NCBI RefSeq assembly: GCF_000026365.1
Contig: NC_012991.1
Coordinates: 682,001-746,000, forward strand
Source: Zygosaccharomyces rouxii
Lineage: Eukaryota; Ascomycota; Saccharomycetes; Saccharomycetales; Saccharomycetaceae
DNA: 64,000 nucleotides
Direction: 5' to 3'
Part shown: one piece after another, positions 30,746-40,806 of the stretch
Position numbering within the stretch: the first letter of the stretch is position 1
Layout of the letters: each line of letters opens with the position of its first letter
Program-made: the position numbers and the translations under genes
The notes under the pieces: model-generated
Databases searched by the model: none
The model's input: only the letters and a program-made list of their open reading frames with translations
What the model was told of the DNA's origin: nothing

Positions 30746-30906
30746 ATCCAAGAATCGGCATTTTAATTAACAATGCTAGACGCATTTCTACATACAGTTC
30801 TTCTCATAAATAACCAAGTACTATAAGGTAAAAAAGTAATTCATAGCCGCCAACCTATGAAATAATACCCTTCGCAGCAGATTATCAATTCATGCTCAAA
30901 TCCTTA

Positions 30907-30936
30907 TGACTCTTTTCAATCGACTCCAGTTGACTC
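30907..30936. promoter_or_regulatory. Two TGACTC (Gcn4/Bas1-type) sites upstream of SHM1
   Basis: TGACTC occurs at 30907-30912 and 30931-30936, with a related CGACTC between, 155-185 bp upstream of the SHM1 ATG. TGACTC is the core bound by Bas1 and Gcn4, which control one-carbon, glycine and purine genes in S. cerevisiae. The motif is seen; regulation is inferred. Confidence 0.6.
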
Positions 30937-31091
30937 TGTTACAGACTACTTGACTACTCTGAGGGAAGTCATATGGGTTAGATCCCGCTTACAGTACCGT
31001 TGAAAAACATAAAAGAAGGCGATGGGATGAGATGAGCTGAGCACAGGTGGACATTAAAATCAGAAAATAAATATCAATTGATTATAGAAAG

Positions 31092-32579
31092 ATGCTCTCT
31101 AGATTAGCTCGTAACACTACTTCAGTACGTCTTTTGTCGACTAGATCCGTTCTAGCTTCAGCAGCCGCTTCTAAAAACCAATTACTTCTCTCTAAACATG
31201 TTCAAGAAGTGGACCCAGAAATCCATCAAATATTGAAGGATGAACGTCATAGACAAAAGCATTCAATTACGCTAATTCCTTCTGAAAATTTCACTTCTAA
31301 ATCCGTGATGGATCTTTTAGGTTCTGAAATGCAAAATAAATATTCTGAAGGTTATCCAGGAGAAAGGTATTACGGTGGTAATGAATTCATCGATAAGGCT
31401 GAATCTCTCTGTCAAAAGAGAGCACTAGAAGTATTTGGATTGGACCCTAATGAATGGGGCGTTAATGTCCAACCATTGAGTGGTGCACCCGCCAACTTGT
31501 ACACTTATTCAGCCATATTAGAGTCTGGTGATCGTTTAATGGGACTTGATTTACCTGATGGTGGCCACTTATCTCACGGTTATCAAACTGCCTCAGGTAC
31601 CAAAATTTCGTTCATTTCTAAGTATTTCCAAACTATGCCCTACCGTGTAAATCCTCAAACTGGATTAATCGATTACGACGCTTTAGAATCGACCTCTAAA
31701 TTATTCAGACCTAAGGTTATCGTTGCAGGTGCATCTGCATACGCTAGAGCTCTAGACTATGAACGTTTCCGTAAAATTGCTGATGGTTGTGGTGCATATT
31801 TGATGAGTGATATGGCCCACATTTCAGGTTTAGTTGCCGCTGGCGTCACTGAATCACCTTTCAATTATTCCGATATAGTTACTACAACTACTCACAAATC
31901 TCTAAGAGGACCTCGTGGTGCTATAATCTTCTTCAGAAAAGGTATTAGAAAAGTTACAAAGAAGGGTAAGGAAATTCCTTACGAATTAGAGAAAAAAATC
32001 AATTTTTCAGTTTTCCCAGGCCATCAAGGTGGTCCTCATAACCATACCATTTCTGCATTGGCCGTTGCCTTAAAGCAAGCTTCTACACCAGAATTTAAAC
32101 AATACCAAACTGAAGTGGTGGAAAACGCCCGCATTTTAGGCGAAGAACTGACCAAACGTGGATTCAAACTAGTCTCTGGCGGTACCGATACTCATTTGGT
32201 ATTGATCGACTTATCACAACTAAACATCGATGGTGCTCGTTTGGAAGCTATTCTTGAAAGACTCAACATTGCTGCTAACAAGAATACAATCCCTGGTGAT
32301 AAATCAGCACTATTCCCCTCTGGTCTAAGAGTGGGGACACCCGCTATGACAACCAGAGGCTTTGGTGTAGCTGAATTCTCAAAAGTAGCAGAATACATAG
32401 ACACTGCTGCTAAATTGGCAGTCGTTTTGAAAGGTGAAGAATCCCCAGATAACAAGGATTCTAGAGCAAAATTAGCCAATTTCAAACAGTTGTGTCGCGA
32501 CTCCCCTGACGTTGAATCTCTAGCACAGGAGATTTCTCAATGGGTTGGTCAATACCCAGTTCCAGGTGAATTACAGTAG
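31092..32579 (+). CDS. SHM1: SHM1, mitochondrial serine hydroxymethyltransferase
   Basis: PLP enzyme interconverting serine and glycine with tetrahydrofolate in the mitochondrial matrix. It is 495 residues (490 in S. cerevisiae). The N-terminus is a clear mitochondrial presequence ([19 protein letters not shown]), which distinguishes it from cytosolic Shm2. Conserved blocks: [36 protein letters not shown], and the Schiff-base lysine Lys269 in [13 protein letters not shown]. It converges with YPT10, leaving only 28 bp between stops. Confidence 0.97.
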   Translation: MLSRLARNTTSVRLLSTRSVLASAAASKNQLLLSKHVQEVDPEIHQILKDERHRQKHSITLIPSENFTSKSVMDLLGSEMQNKYSEGYPGERYYGGNEFIDKAESLCQKRALEVFGLDPNEWGVNVQPLSGAPANLYTYSAILESGDRLMGLDLPDGGHLSHGYQTASGTKISFISKYFQTMPYRVNPQTGLIDYDALESTSKLFRPKVIVAGASAYARALDYERFRKIADGCGAYLMSDMAHISGLVAAGVTESPFNYSDIVTTTTHKSLRGPRGAIIFFRKGIRKVTKKGKEIPYELEKKINFSVFPGHQGGPHNHTISALAVALKQASTPEFKQYQTEVVENARILGEELTKRGFKLVSGGTDTHLVLIDLSQLNIDGARLEAILERLNIAANKNTIPGDKSALFPSGLRVGTPAMTTRGFGVAEFSKVAEYIDTAAKLAVVLKGEESPDNKDSRAKLANFKQLCRDSPDVESLAQEISQWVGQYPVPGELQ

Positions 32580-32607
32580 TAACATTCTTATATAGAATCT
32601 TTTGTAA

Positions 32608-33213
32608 TCAGCAACTGCACGTTTCTTTCCGTCTTTTCATCTTAAAGGGATCCTTCGGTAAATCTTCGAGTGTTTCTTCCCTAACATATTTTTCATTTAG
32701 TACACTTTGGGCCAATTTTTCAAATAATTTTACAATTCCTTCACCTGTCTTTGCACTCACTAAAACATACTGTAGATCAGTTTCGAACGGTCCATGATCT
32801 AAATCAATCTTGTTACCCACAACAATGGTATTTATCTCATTTTCAGGCCTGTCACTGGAACAATACTCATTTAACTCTTCAATCCAGCTATGGGCTTTTT
32901 CTAAACTTTCTGGCTTAGTTACATCAAATACTATGAATGCGGCGTCTGTATTTCTATAGTATACGGGTGTTAATGATCTATACCTCTCTTGACCGGCTGT
33001 GTCCCATATTTCTACATTGACTTTACGAACAACACCATCTTCTGAAGGTACATTTATTGCCTTTGTGAAAAAAGCAGCACCAATTGTTGCATTTGTCTTT
33101 TGATAGTTACCAGTGGTATACCTCGTAACAATGGAAGTTTTTCCCACAGAAGATTCCCCTAAAAGCACCAATTTCAAATTGGCCACGTAAACTTCCTGAG
33201 CTTCTGAACTCAT
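32608..33213 (-). CDS. YPT10: YPT10, Rab-family GTPase
   Basis: Small Rab GTPase of Golgi/endosomal membranes. From the ATG at 33213 it has 201 residues (199 in S. cerevisiae). An in-frame ATG at 33279 would add 22 residues ahead of the G domain; I prefer the shorter form because the family begins close to the first beta strand. Motifs: LLGESSVGKTSIV (P-loop), TIGAAFFTK (switch I), IWDTAGQERYRSL (switch II), VGNKIDLD, VSAKTG. The C-terminal CSC is a CXC double-geranylgeranylation motif. The gene is identified by synteny with SHM1 (YBR263W-YBR264C) and sequence. Confidence 0.87.
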   Translation of the reverse strand: MSSEAQEVYVANLKLVLLGESSVGKTSIVTRYTTGNYQKTNATIGAAFFTKAINVPSEDGVVRKVNVEIWDTAGQERYRSLTPVYYRNTDAAFIVFDVTKPESLEKAHSWIEELNEYCSSDRPENEINTIVVGNKIDLDHGPFETDLQYVLVSAKTGEGIVKLFEKLAQSVLNEKYVREETLEDLPKDPFKMKRRKETCSC

Positions 33214-33364
33214 ATCATGTAATCTAGTGTTTTTGGAATGGCCCTTTAACTTAAAGATGCTTCCCACTTTCCGGTGCATCTTATCTCATTTCAGTCACCT
33301 CTTGCAGATCTTCAACCACTTTTTTTCTTCTTCACATGTGCATGTTACCCGCACTTACGAGGAC

Positions 33365-33371
33365 TATATAA
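33365..33371 (+). promoter_or_regulatory. TATA element (TATATAA)
   Basis: A TATATAA heptamer in the YPT10-RIF1 gap, 98 bp upstream of the ATG of the short ORF at 33463, and followed closely by a GGCGGC/ACCGCC inverted pair. It faces right but is over 550 bp from RIF1, so it suggests a transcript starting near 33420. Confidence 0.4.
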
Positions 33372-33462
33372 ACGAAGGCGGCAAATAACCGCCGTCATCT
33401 TTAAACACCACTTTACTGCCAAAGAGAAGGTATATTATTGGTAGAGATAGGGGATTTAGACC

Positions 33463-33555
33463 ATGAATAATGTAGCACAAGTAAAGGCGCATTCAGTCTT
33501 ACTGTCAAGTGGGTTCAAATTACTAAGTGAAGTAGAGAAAAGATTCGGCGGCTAA
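33463..33555 (+). CDS. Short ORF of 30 codons in the YPT10-RIF1 gap, unrecognised
   Basis: ATG at 33463 opens 30 sense codons, starting MNNVAQVKAHSVLLSS and ending EVEKRFGG, then TAA. The composition is protein-like (amphipathic, few rare residues) and a TATATAA lies 98 bp upstream. The stop codon sits inside a perfect URS1 element. It may be a small meiotic or stress peptide, an upstream ORF of RIF1, or chance. No homologue is recognised. Confidence 0.3.
   Translation: MNNVAQVKAHSVLLSSGFKLLSEVEKRFGG
33545..33554 (-). promoter_or_regulatory. URS1 (Ume6-type) element, exact consensus
   Basis: TCGGCGGCTA is the exact reverse complement of the URS1 consensus TAGCCGCCGA bound by Ume6, the repressor/activator of early meiotic genes. 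It lies about 375 bp upstream of RIF1 and 330 bp upstream of YPT10. The site is observed; its target is unclear. Confidence 0.6.
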
Positions 33556-33700
33556 GGTGGGAAATGGATTAAAAAAAAGAAATAATACCTGAAAAACGAG
33601 CTACAAGAGAATGTACAGATATTTGTTTAACCGACAACATGAGAAGTGAGATTGTTACTGTACCTCGGCGCTTATTCCCATTCAAGGTAGCGCCCCTTTA

Positions 33701-33708
33701 TCACGTGA
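33701..33708. promoter_or_regulatory. TCACGTGA palindrome upstream of RIF1
   Basis: A perfect 8-bp Cbf1-type palindrome, 220 bp upstream of the RIF1 ATG. The rest of the 33214-33927 gap holds the TATA, short ORF and URS1 listed above and a T-rich tract near 33860. Confidence 0.5.
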
Positions 33709-33927
33709 TTGAACGAAGGCCGTTCTACAGCTCGTTTTACATGATAATCCTCTGGTACGCGTAAAAACCACGTAAAATTCACCCACCAATTTTTGACGTG
33801 CGTTTGATTCAAGATCAACCAGTGATTCTAGTTAGACGCATAGTTTGTTCCAAAACCTTTTTTTTTTTTTCTCCATTACGATTTCATATTTGGAAATCAA
33901 AGTGCCTTACCCCGGTCCATTAAGCCA

Positions 33928-36900
33928 ATGTCAAGCTCCTCTAACCAATCTTCAGAGAAGAGGATGCGTGCCATTGATAGATTGGATCAGCACATGATGA
34001 AGAGGTCTATGAAGAACAGTAAGTCCTCTTCACCGTCAGGTCCTTTTCTCCCATGGTTATCTCACAAGTTACCTTCAAATTCGCAGTCAGATTCAAACGG
34101 AAGCCAGAACCATGAAATTAGCTCGCCAAGTCCAAAGAGAAGAAAGACTGCAAGTTTGAGCCCCATCAGGAACGTGGAATCAACAATCGACGGTCCTTCT
34201 AATACTTTTCCAATTGAAGCAAGAGTAGTTACAAGCGTCCAGTCATCACCGATTAAAAAGACGGTGGCATTTTCTGATAGAGTAGAATCGTCACCAACAC
34301 AGCAGACTCCAAGGTCTTCTCCAAGACCCAGTTCCCTTCAAAAACCGGTGAAATCGATTTTGAGAAATACTGATGCTTTAAGGAAATGTGTCAGTGATAT
34401 TAGCTTCAAGAGACCTCCATTTTTGAATCAAAATATTGATAGAAACAAAACTGACAGGACCGCAGGAATTGATCCTCATAGGCTCGATTTTTGGGTTGGC
34501 GGAGAGGTTCACTCAATGCTAGACCCTTATAATGTGCATGAGTTTTTCAATATCATAGATGGTGGATTGAGAATTCTATCTGAAAAGACAGATGAATGCG
34601 TTGTAAAGAGGTTTGAAATTTATGCTACTTTTAATAATATCATGCCTCCATCATCCACTAAGGGACTAAATGATATAAACGAAAGAAAGGTGAACGTCCT
34701 GATCGATCAAATGGAATTTATAGTAAATGTATGCTTACCGCATTTAAAGGAAGAACAGCAGAAATTATTGTCTACTGGTGAGAAGAAGGATCCATTTTCA
34801 TTAAGGCTTTACGTACAAATTGTCAGGTTTTTCAATTTTATTCTTTCTAATTTCAAACTTTTGAAATGGTTAAGCAATAAACCACAGCTTCAGACGAATA
34901 TCAAATCAATTTACGAATTTTCAATAGAGGCCCTAACTCATGATAATACTAACAAAGTCATGGTGGCGGCTCAAGTTGCCCTTCTAGGAGATAGTAAATT
35001 CGGATCTTTTTTCCTCAACGACGATGAAATTACTTCTCTCATTCGTATCATACCGTCCATTAAAGAGATTCAAAGTACAAATTTAATCAATGAGAAATTA
35101 ATTTTGATTAGGAGTTTAATTGCCAAATATCCAAGGCTTATGATAGATCAGGTTTCAATTTGGTTTTGTGGGGAAGTTTTACCTAGAATTTTGATAGAAA
35201 ATGAACTCAACAGTACCAAAATTGTAGCTACAGCTGTGTCTACTACCTTAGATCTTTTGAAGAAATGCCTAGACTTTTCTAAGGGTCATGAAGAAATTTA
35301 TAGGTGTGTGGAAGTTCTTTTTGTCAAGGACGTGGTACCAAAGAAGCTTCTCACCAAACTCACACCGTCACAAGATGATAACCTCGATAGCATCGCACAA
35401 CAAACTTTAGGCCAGTTGTTAAGAAAACAGATCAGGTATTTGATTGTTGCAAAGCAGGAGTATAAGTTGGCCATGGATTTATGGTTAGCACTGACCGGCT
35501 TACTTTATAACAATATTGATCGGTTGGACTACCTAAGTACACACATTGACAACGAATGGCTTAGCCTTAATCTCCTCTGTTTTCATGCTTCCAGTGCTCA
35601 AGCAAAATTGTTATCTATAAAAGTCTGGCGTGTGCTTACTTACTCCATCTGTACTCACTTGGAACATGAAACGGTAAAAAACATAAGAATTGTCAATCTT
35701 TTACAGAGACCATTTGAATTTACCCAGCAAGAGCAGTATGAATTTAATGTGATGGAAGGACTCATATTCCACCTAACAGGAATCATATACACTGCATTTA
35801 GTGGGCATAGCACCATATCTGGTGAAAAATTCAGTTTATTATGGGAGCATGTTGTGAAACCCGTATATATGAGGAAAATTTTCCCTTCAACAAGCATTCA
35901 ACTGAGAAATAGAGCGATCGTATTATTGCTACGATTATTGGGTAGTAAAGTTATGGAACAACAAGCGAATCAGCAGCATCAACAGGAGAAGCAACAACCT
36001 CATACACATAGAAATATTACCAAAAATGGCGCTCATCCCATCAGAGTAATTGCATCTGCGGGTGTAAGCGCTCGAGATATCCAGCCTTTATCCGCTAATG
36101 TCATAGGAACGAATTTTGAAACTATTAAGGACTTGATATTTGAAGCCATCAGAAGCAATTCCTCAAATTTGAGTCAGAATAGTGAGTTAATAACTGCATT
36201 GCTAAAACAAATGCCTAGTAAATTTGTCAACGAAAATAGTCTTGAGGATTTTGCTGAACTTATCCGGGAAATTTCAATTCAAAGAAAAGATGATAAGAAC
36301 GTTGGTAGCCACTTTGTCCAACTCACTTGTTGTTTAATGTCACAGTTTACACCTTTGCTTTTTGAAGACCGAAAGAACTTCGAAGCATATCTAAGAAAGT
36401 TTGAATTTATCTTTTCTGTCAATCCAGACACGAAAGTTAAGCTTTTGAAAGAACTCATAATGGGACTGAGGGGTAAGGTGCCGGAGTTTTTTCTAATTGA
36501 GAGTTTCTTAGAACCTCAAAACGGGGCCATAAGGAAGTACGTATCCAACTGGATTGGATCGATGCTTTTATCCCCTACAATTCCATATGAGCATTTTTGC
36601 AGTCTAGTAAGAATTGTGAATGCTGTTCCGACGACTGAAGTTTTACAGAATTTCTTGAATCTCACCTCCAAGGTTCCTTTTGAAGTTGATCTTTTCCATT
36701 TATTGAATTTAAAGAGTTGGGATGATAAAGAGCTTACACTTTTTCTCAAAAATTCTATCATCAAAAACCTTAAACCGAATAGACCGGAGCTTTATTCATT
36801 TTTGGAAAATATTTTGCGTGAGAATGAACAATTATTTTCCACTCTGCTGCCACTTCTATGTCAGCTCGGTCACTACGAAGTCTTAAGACTTGTGCTCACT

Positions 36901-38916
36901 CATCGTCCAACCTTTTTAAGTCATACGTTAGGAGTGGACGAGGAATCATTCGATCAAATACTGCCTCTGGAGAAACTTTCATTTTTTTTGAAAAATCTTT
37001 TAAACTATGAAACATTTTTCCAATTGCGTACCATTCGATGGGCTTTAAAGCATAATCAAATTAACATTCTATTTGAAAACTCTTCAGTTCTCCAGAAATG
37101 TCTTTTCCAACAATGTACTAGTTCAGAAGATACAATGAAAAAGGAAAAGCTTCTATTGGACTTACTATCTGTTACGGTACTTGGTGAGAAATGGCATTAT
37201 TTGAGTCTTCTGGTAATATGGTGTATGGAAAACAATGAAATTGGCCATTTAACTACGTGTTTCTCCAAGGAAAATCTGACACCCTTAATCCACTTGAGTC
37301 CACAGGCGTTAGCCCTCATGATTAACAAGTGTGGTTCACTCAATCCAACCCTAATTGAAGCAGTTAAAAGGAGTTTTTTCACCAATGATACGCAATTTAA
37401 TATTGGTTTGATTGAAGAGCTGATTGTTCATAACAAATTTCAGCTATTTATCCTTTGTGGGAAAGAAATTGTAACCTTTTTTCTTGATAATTCTAGCTCA
37501 TTGTCAGGTGTTGAACAAGACGGTGTATTATCAATTTTTGAAAAATTACTGGTTTCTTTAATGGGCCAAAAGAAATCCCTAGTTCTCGACTTTGTTGAAG
37601 AAATATCCGAAAAGTTACCAGAAGCTCCAGATGCATATCTGCTGAAGATCATCACTATACTAGTTGAGCAACTTCAGGTGAATGGAAAAAAATTGAAAAA
37701 AGAAAATCGTTTTAGTCAAGCCTTACAGCGATTAGTAGAACTGCACTACAACGGCATAAAAAATCAGTCCTATGAAGATCATCATGAAAATCAAGAAAGA
37801 ATAAGAGAAACACAATCTTCTAGTGAAAATGTGCCAACTCCCAAGGGATTCAACGATCCGAGAATTTCTGAAAGTCCAAGTGAAAAAATCCAAGAAATCA
37901 ACGAGGTTCAAGTTTACGCTACCCAAGAGAAACATAAAGTTCAAAATGAGCCAGTAAAGTTATCTCATCAGACTGAAGGCCAAGTATCCCTTGTAGCTAG
38001 TGAACCTTCCAGTGATAAGAAAAATCGACCAATTTTGGAGGAGGCAGTAATTGATCCAAGATCTGGGCGTGGATTGTCATCTGAAGATGCCATAGATGTG
38101 GAAGATTTAGAACCAGAGTCCCGTCGAGAAAACAGTAACATGCATTCTCCTGATATTTTAACAAATAATTTGGAAACCCAAATTTCGTCCAATGGTAAAG
38201 GATCTTTTCTTAATGGAAACGGAAAGGCTTTGCTCCCATATGACGCTGTAAGAGACGCCAGAAATCGTGATATTAATGAAAATGAAGAACATGTCTTTTC
38301 AAGAATCCTGGGCGCTACCGAGTTTCGGACTTTTCCTAAAGACGAAGCGCGTGAGACGAAGGAGGTACGCGAAGAAAAAACTGACAATCTTGAAGAAAGA
38401 CCACAAACTGTAAAAGACGATGATGCTATGGCCAGTGTTGAAAATAAAGACGAGTCCCAAGTACTTGGGATTCGAATCCCAATTTTCAATTCGTCAAAAC
38501 TACAGAATAAACCAAAATCTAAGGATTCGGTTCATGAAAATGATTTGTCGGAGCGAAAGCGCAAAAGGGTTGATGGGAATGATGAAGAAGGTAACGATTA
38601 TGATGAGCACGAAGTTGAGACTGCAAGAGAAGTGGATCCAATAAGTACCCAACCAGAGGACTTAGCGAGTTCTCCAGATAACGAATCCACTTTTTTACAA
38701 GATAGTAGAAGGTCTGATTGGGCGTCTCAAAATTCAGCACCATCATTAAGGCTTCATTTCCCCACAAGAAAATCACGTAAATTAGTCAGTAAACTTCGTG
38801 GATTTTCATTAGATGACATCTCCAGGATTTCACTCGAGGAAAAGAGAAACCTAAGAATTGAACTTTTAGATTTTATGATGAAGTTAGAACACGAATCGCT
38901 TGCTGAAGAGTTATAG
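33928..38916 (+). CDS. RIF1: RIF1, telomere and replication-timing factor
   Basis: Rap1-interacting factor that limits telomere elongation and, by recruiting PP1 (Glc7), counteracts DDK at replication origins. It is 1,662 residues (1,916 in S. cerevisiae). The disordered N-terminus carries both PP1-docking motifs: an RVxF-type KTVAF at residues 111-115 and a SILK-type SILR at 143-146. A long HEAT-repeat rod follows (about 170-1260), then a charged disordered region. The C-terminal domain (LRLHFPTRKSRKLVSKLRGF, then the helix DISRISLEEKRNLRIELLDF) is the Rif1 tetramerisation module. In S. cerevisiae it neighbours CHK1 (YBR275C-YBR274W), as here. Confidence 0.94.
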   Translation: MSSSSNQSSEKRMRAIDRLDQHMMKRSMKNSKSSSPSGPFLPWLSHKLPSNSQSDSNGSQNHEISSPSPKRRKTASLSPIRNVESTIDGPSNTFPIEARVVTSVQSSPIKKTVAFSDRVESSPTQQTPRSSPRPSSLQKPVKSILRNTDALRKCVSDISFKRPPFLNQNIDRNKTDRTAGIDPHRLDFWVGGEVHSMLDPYNVHEFFNIIDGGLRILSEKTDECVVKRFEIYATFNNIMPPSSTKGLNDINERKVNVLIDQMEFIVNVCLPHLKEEQQKLLSTGEKKDPFSLRLYVQIVRFFNFILSNFKLLKWLSNKPQLQTNIKSIYEFSIEALTHDNTNKVMVAAQVALLGDSKFGSFFLNDDEITSLIRIIPSIKEIQSTNLINEKLILIRSLIAKYPRLMIDQVSIWFCGEVLPRILIENELNSTKIVATAVSTTLDLLKKCLDFSKGHEEIYRCVEVLFVKDVVPKKLLTKLTPSQDDNLDSIAQQTLGQLLRKQIRYLIVAKQEYKLAMDLWLALTGLLYNNIDRLDYLSTHIDNEWLSLNLLCFHASSAQAKLLSIKVWRVLTYSICTHLEHETVKNIRIVNLLQRPFEFTQQEQYEFNVMEGLIFHLTGIIYTAFSGHSTISGEKFSLLWEHVVKPVYMRKIFPSTSIQLRNRAIVLLLRLLGSKVMEQQANQQHQQEKQQPHTHRNITKNGAHPIRVIASAGVSARDIQPLSANVIGTNFETIKDLIFEAIRSNSSNLSQNSELITALLKQMPSKFVNENSLEDFAELIREISIQRKDDKNVGSHFVQLTCCLMSQFTPLLFEDRKNFEAYLRKFEFIFSVNPDTKVKLLKELIMGLRGKVPEFFLIESFLEPQNGAIRKYVSNWIGSMLLSPTIPYEHFCSLVRIVNAVPTTEVLQNFLNLTSKVPFEVDLFHLLNLKSWDDKELTLFLKNSIIKNLKPNRPELYSFLENILRENEQLFSTLLPLLCQLGHYEVLRLVLTHRPTFLSHTLGVDEESFDQILPLEKLSFFLKNLLNYETFFQLRTIRWALKHNQINILFENSSVLQKCLFQQCTSSEDTMKKEKLLLDLLSVTVLGEKWHYLSLLVIWCMENNEIGHLTTCFSKENLTPLIHLSPQALALMINKCGSLNPTLIEAVKRSFFTNDTQFNIGLIEELIVHNKFQLFILCGKEIVTFFLDNSSSLSGVEQDGVLSIFEKLLVSLMGQKKSLVLDFVEEISEKLPEAPDAYLLKIITILVEQLQVNGKKLKKENRFSQALQRLVELHYNGIKNQSYEDHHENQERIRETQSSSENVPTPKGFNDPRISESPSEKIQEINEVQVYATQEKHKVQNEPVKLSHQTEGQVSLVASEPSSDKKNRPILEEAVIDPRSGRGLSSEDAIDVEDLEPESRRENSNMHSPDILTNNLETQISSNGKGSFLNGNGKALLPYDAVRDARNRDINENEEHVFSRILGATEFRTFPKDEARETKEVREEKTDNLEERPQTVKDDDAMASVENKDESQVLGIRIPIFNSSKLQNKPKSKDSVHENDLSERKRKRVDGNDEEGNDYDEHEVETAREVDPISTQPEDLASSPDNESTFLQDSRRSDWASQNSAPSLRLHFPTRKSRKLVSKLRGFSLDDISRISLEEKRNLRIELLDFMMKLEHESLAEEL

Positions 38917-39018
38917 AAAAGAAAGATAGAAAAAAAAAGAAAAAAAAATTGATATTCCCTACCTTAATGAAGTATGTACTATTTCCTAATGTCTTTGTAT
39001 CATTTGTCAATCAATGAA

Positions 39019-40569
39019 TTAGTTTGGCATTAGAACCAATTCTCTGCAGAAAAGTGCAATTTTTTTGAAAAGACGTCTCCATTCCAGTGGATCTCCTGAT
39101 TTTCTTTCAAAACTAATGCACTTTAAATTCTCCTCGATTAATGTAATAGAGACGAATCCATGTAGATTGGCACCTCTTCTATCTGTAGTCCTTAAATTCA
39201 TGTGTAGAGGAAATGCTCCATTGTAACCCAGTTTATTACACAAATCCGTAAAACGACCGTTTAGATCAGGCCTAACATTAATATTTGCAAACCTTAATGC
39301 TTTTTCCAGCATCGGGAGTACTAATTCCATTTCTTCCACTGTATAGAATTTTGTAAGTTTTAATGGGTTGAACAGCTGCTGTCCGTAAGGTAGCAGCGGA
39401 TCGTCATTACGAAACTGCGAAAAGGCAATGTCTTTGTTCAAATATTGCGTCCATCTAGGCTCTTGCGTCATAGCAGGCCCTGCACCAACATTATATTGGG
39501 ATAAAAGTCTCTGTGTAAAGGCAAATGCCTCCACATTTGCCGAATCGTGTTCAATGGCAGCAATATCTGTCTTGACAGGCTGTGTAGAACTAATAACGCC
39601 CTCTGAACCATAACCAGTTTGTGTAAATTTCATGTAGTCATCATCAGTTAGTGAGATTTTCAAATTTGACAGCAGTTTCTTGGCTAAAATCGTAGGGTTC
39701 TTACACAGGCCTCGATCATCTGCAAATGTCACCTTGGAATTGAACCATGGATGCCGCTGTATGTTTTTTAGAGTAACTCTTTCCAAGGGATTGGGTTGTA
39801 AAAGCTTTCTCAACAGGTTTAGGTGTGTAAAATCTATTTTAGCCCATGGCCCTACATTTAATTTACCGTTGTTTTCCATAAAGCATCGGAAATTCTCATC
39901 CTCAAAAACTGGTAAGTCCCAAGGTAATTCTCCTGTCAGAATCACAAATACCAACACACCGATAGACCAGATGTCTGTCACATCTGCATAATATTCATCA
40001 TAATGCAGAATCTCAGGTGCCATATACTGTGGTGAACCTCTTTGATCGTAACATAATCTCTTGGAACCATCCTTACGTCTAAATTTAGAGGCTAATCCGA
40101 AATCCGCCAGTTTTAAATTCCCATTCTTATCCAATAGTAGATTTTCAGGCTTGATATCTCTATGAGCAACACCACAGTCTTCGTGTAAATACGAAACGGC
40201 GCTAACCAACTGTTGGAAGTAGAATTGTGCTACTTCAGAATCGACTCCAACATCAGGTTCAATTTTGTCGAATAAGTCACCACCATCTGCCATTTCCATC
40301 GCAATCCATAGATAATCGTGTGCAATATTACAATCTATTACTTTAAGCACATTGTGATGTTTGCAACATTTAGACTGTAATATGACTTCACCGACTACAT
40401 CTTTCTCACTGAGACCATACTTCTGACACGTAGGAATGTGAACAAACTTAACAGCAATAATGACACTCGTATCTATTTCTAAATGTGCACTTTTGACCTG
40501 TGCGAACGTTCCATGTCCTATAGTATCGTCTAAAACCACGTCTTTAATTGCAGGTAGATGACTATCCAT
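39019..40569 (-). CDS. CHK1: CHK1, DNA-damage checkpoint kinase
   Basis: Ser/Thr kinase that arrests cells in metaphase after DNA damage by phosphorylating securin Pds1. It is 516 residues (527 in S. cerevisiae). Kinase motifs in order: IGHGTFAQVKSA (Gly loop), Lys41 in IIAVKFV, HRDIKPEN (136-143), DFG (156-158), APE (184-186). The C-terminal regulatory domain ends in the KA1-like segment of Chk1 (LRTTDRRGANLHGFVSITLI ... LEWRRLFKKIALFCRELVL). The open frame starts six codons earlier at a TTG; the ATG at 40569 gives MDSHLPAIKDVVLDDTIG. Confidence 0.95.
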   Translation of the reverse strand: MDSHLPAIKDVVLDDTIGHGTFAQVKSAHLEIDTSVIIAVKFVHIPTCQKYGLSEKDVVGEVILQSKCCKHHNVLKVIDCNIAHDYLWIAMEMADGGDLFDKIEPDVGVDSEVAQFYFQQLVSAVSYLHEDCGVAHRDIKPENLLLDKNGNLKLADFGLASKFRRKDGSKRLCYDQRGSPQYMAPEILHYDEYYADVTDIWSIGVLVFVILTGELPWDLPVFEDENFRCFMENNGKLNVGPWAKIDFTHLNLLRKLLQPNPLERVTLKNIQRHPWFNSKVTFADDRGLCKNPTILAKKLLSNLKISLTDDDYMKFTQTGYGSEGVISSTQPVKTDIAAIEHDSANVEAFAFTQRLLSQYNVGAGPAMTQEPRWTQYLNKDIAFSQFRNDDPLLPYGQQLFNPLKLTKFYTVEEMELVLPMLEKALRFANINVRPDLNGRFTDLCNKLGYNGAFPLHMNLRTTDRRGANLHGFVSITLIEENLKCISFERKSGDPLEWRRLFKKIALFCRELVLMPN

Positions 40570-40806
40570 AGCCTCCACCAAAACCAATTGCGCAGATTCG
40601 ATCTAAACCAGTTTCAAGACCTCAATAGCACCTTAGTGGTCTCAATTCCTCTATTATTATCGTTTCCATCATGTGATAAACATCAACAACAACCTTTGTT
40701 TATGCACATGTTAACGTGAAAAAAAGAGTGAAAATCCGCAATACCTTATCACTACAACGGATTACTACTCAAGACTTCAGCTTGCAGCTATTCTGGTCGA
40801 TTGCAG

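Larger units (their letters stand above)
30311..31091. other. Divergent MIC12-SHM1 intergenic region (781 bp)
   Basis: Holds the SHM1 promoter with two TGACTC cores, a TAGCCGCC (30844-30851, partial URS1) and, on the minus strand, several coding-like short frames including a clean 30-codon ORF (30653-30745). No intact recognisable gene is present. See findings. Confidence 0.55.

Noticed and set aside
33505..33525. B-box-like GGTTCAAAT in the YPT10-RIF1 gap, considered as a tRNA.
   Set aside because: No A box, no acceptor-stem pairing and it lacks the final conserved C.
37968..38489. A 173-codon open frame on the minus strand within RIF1.
   Set aside because: Lies wholly antisense to a well-supported disordered part of RIF1; Ser/Leu-rich translation is typical of a shadow of Glu/Arg/Lys-rich coding sequence.
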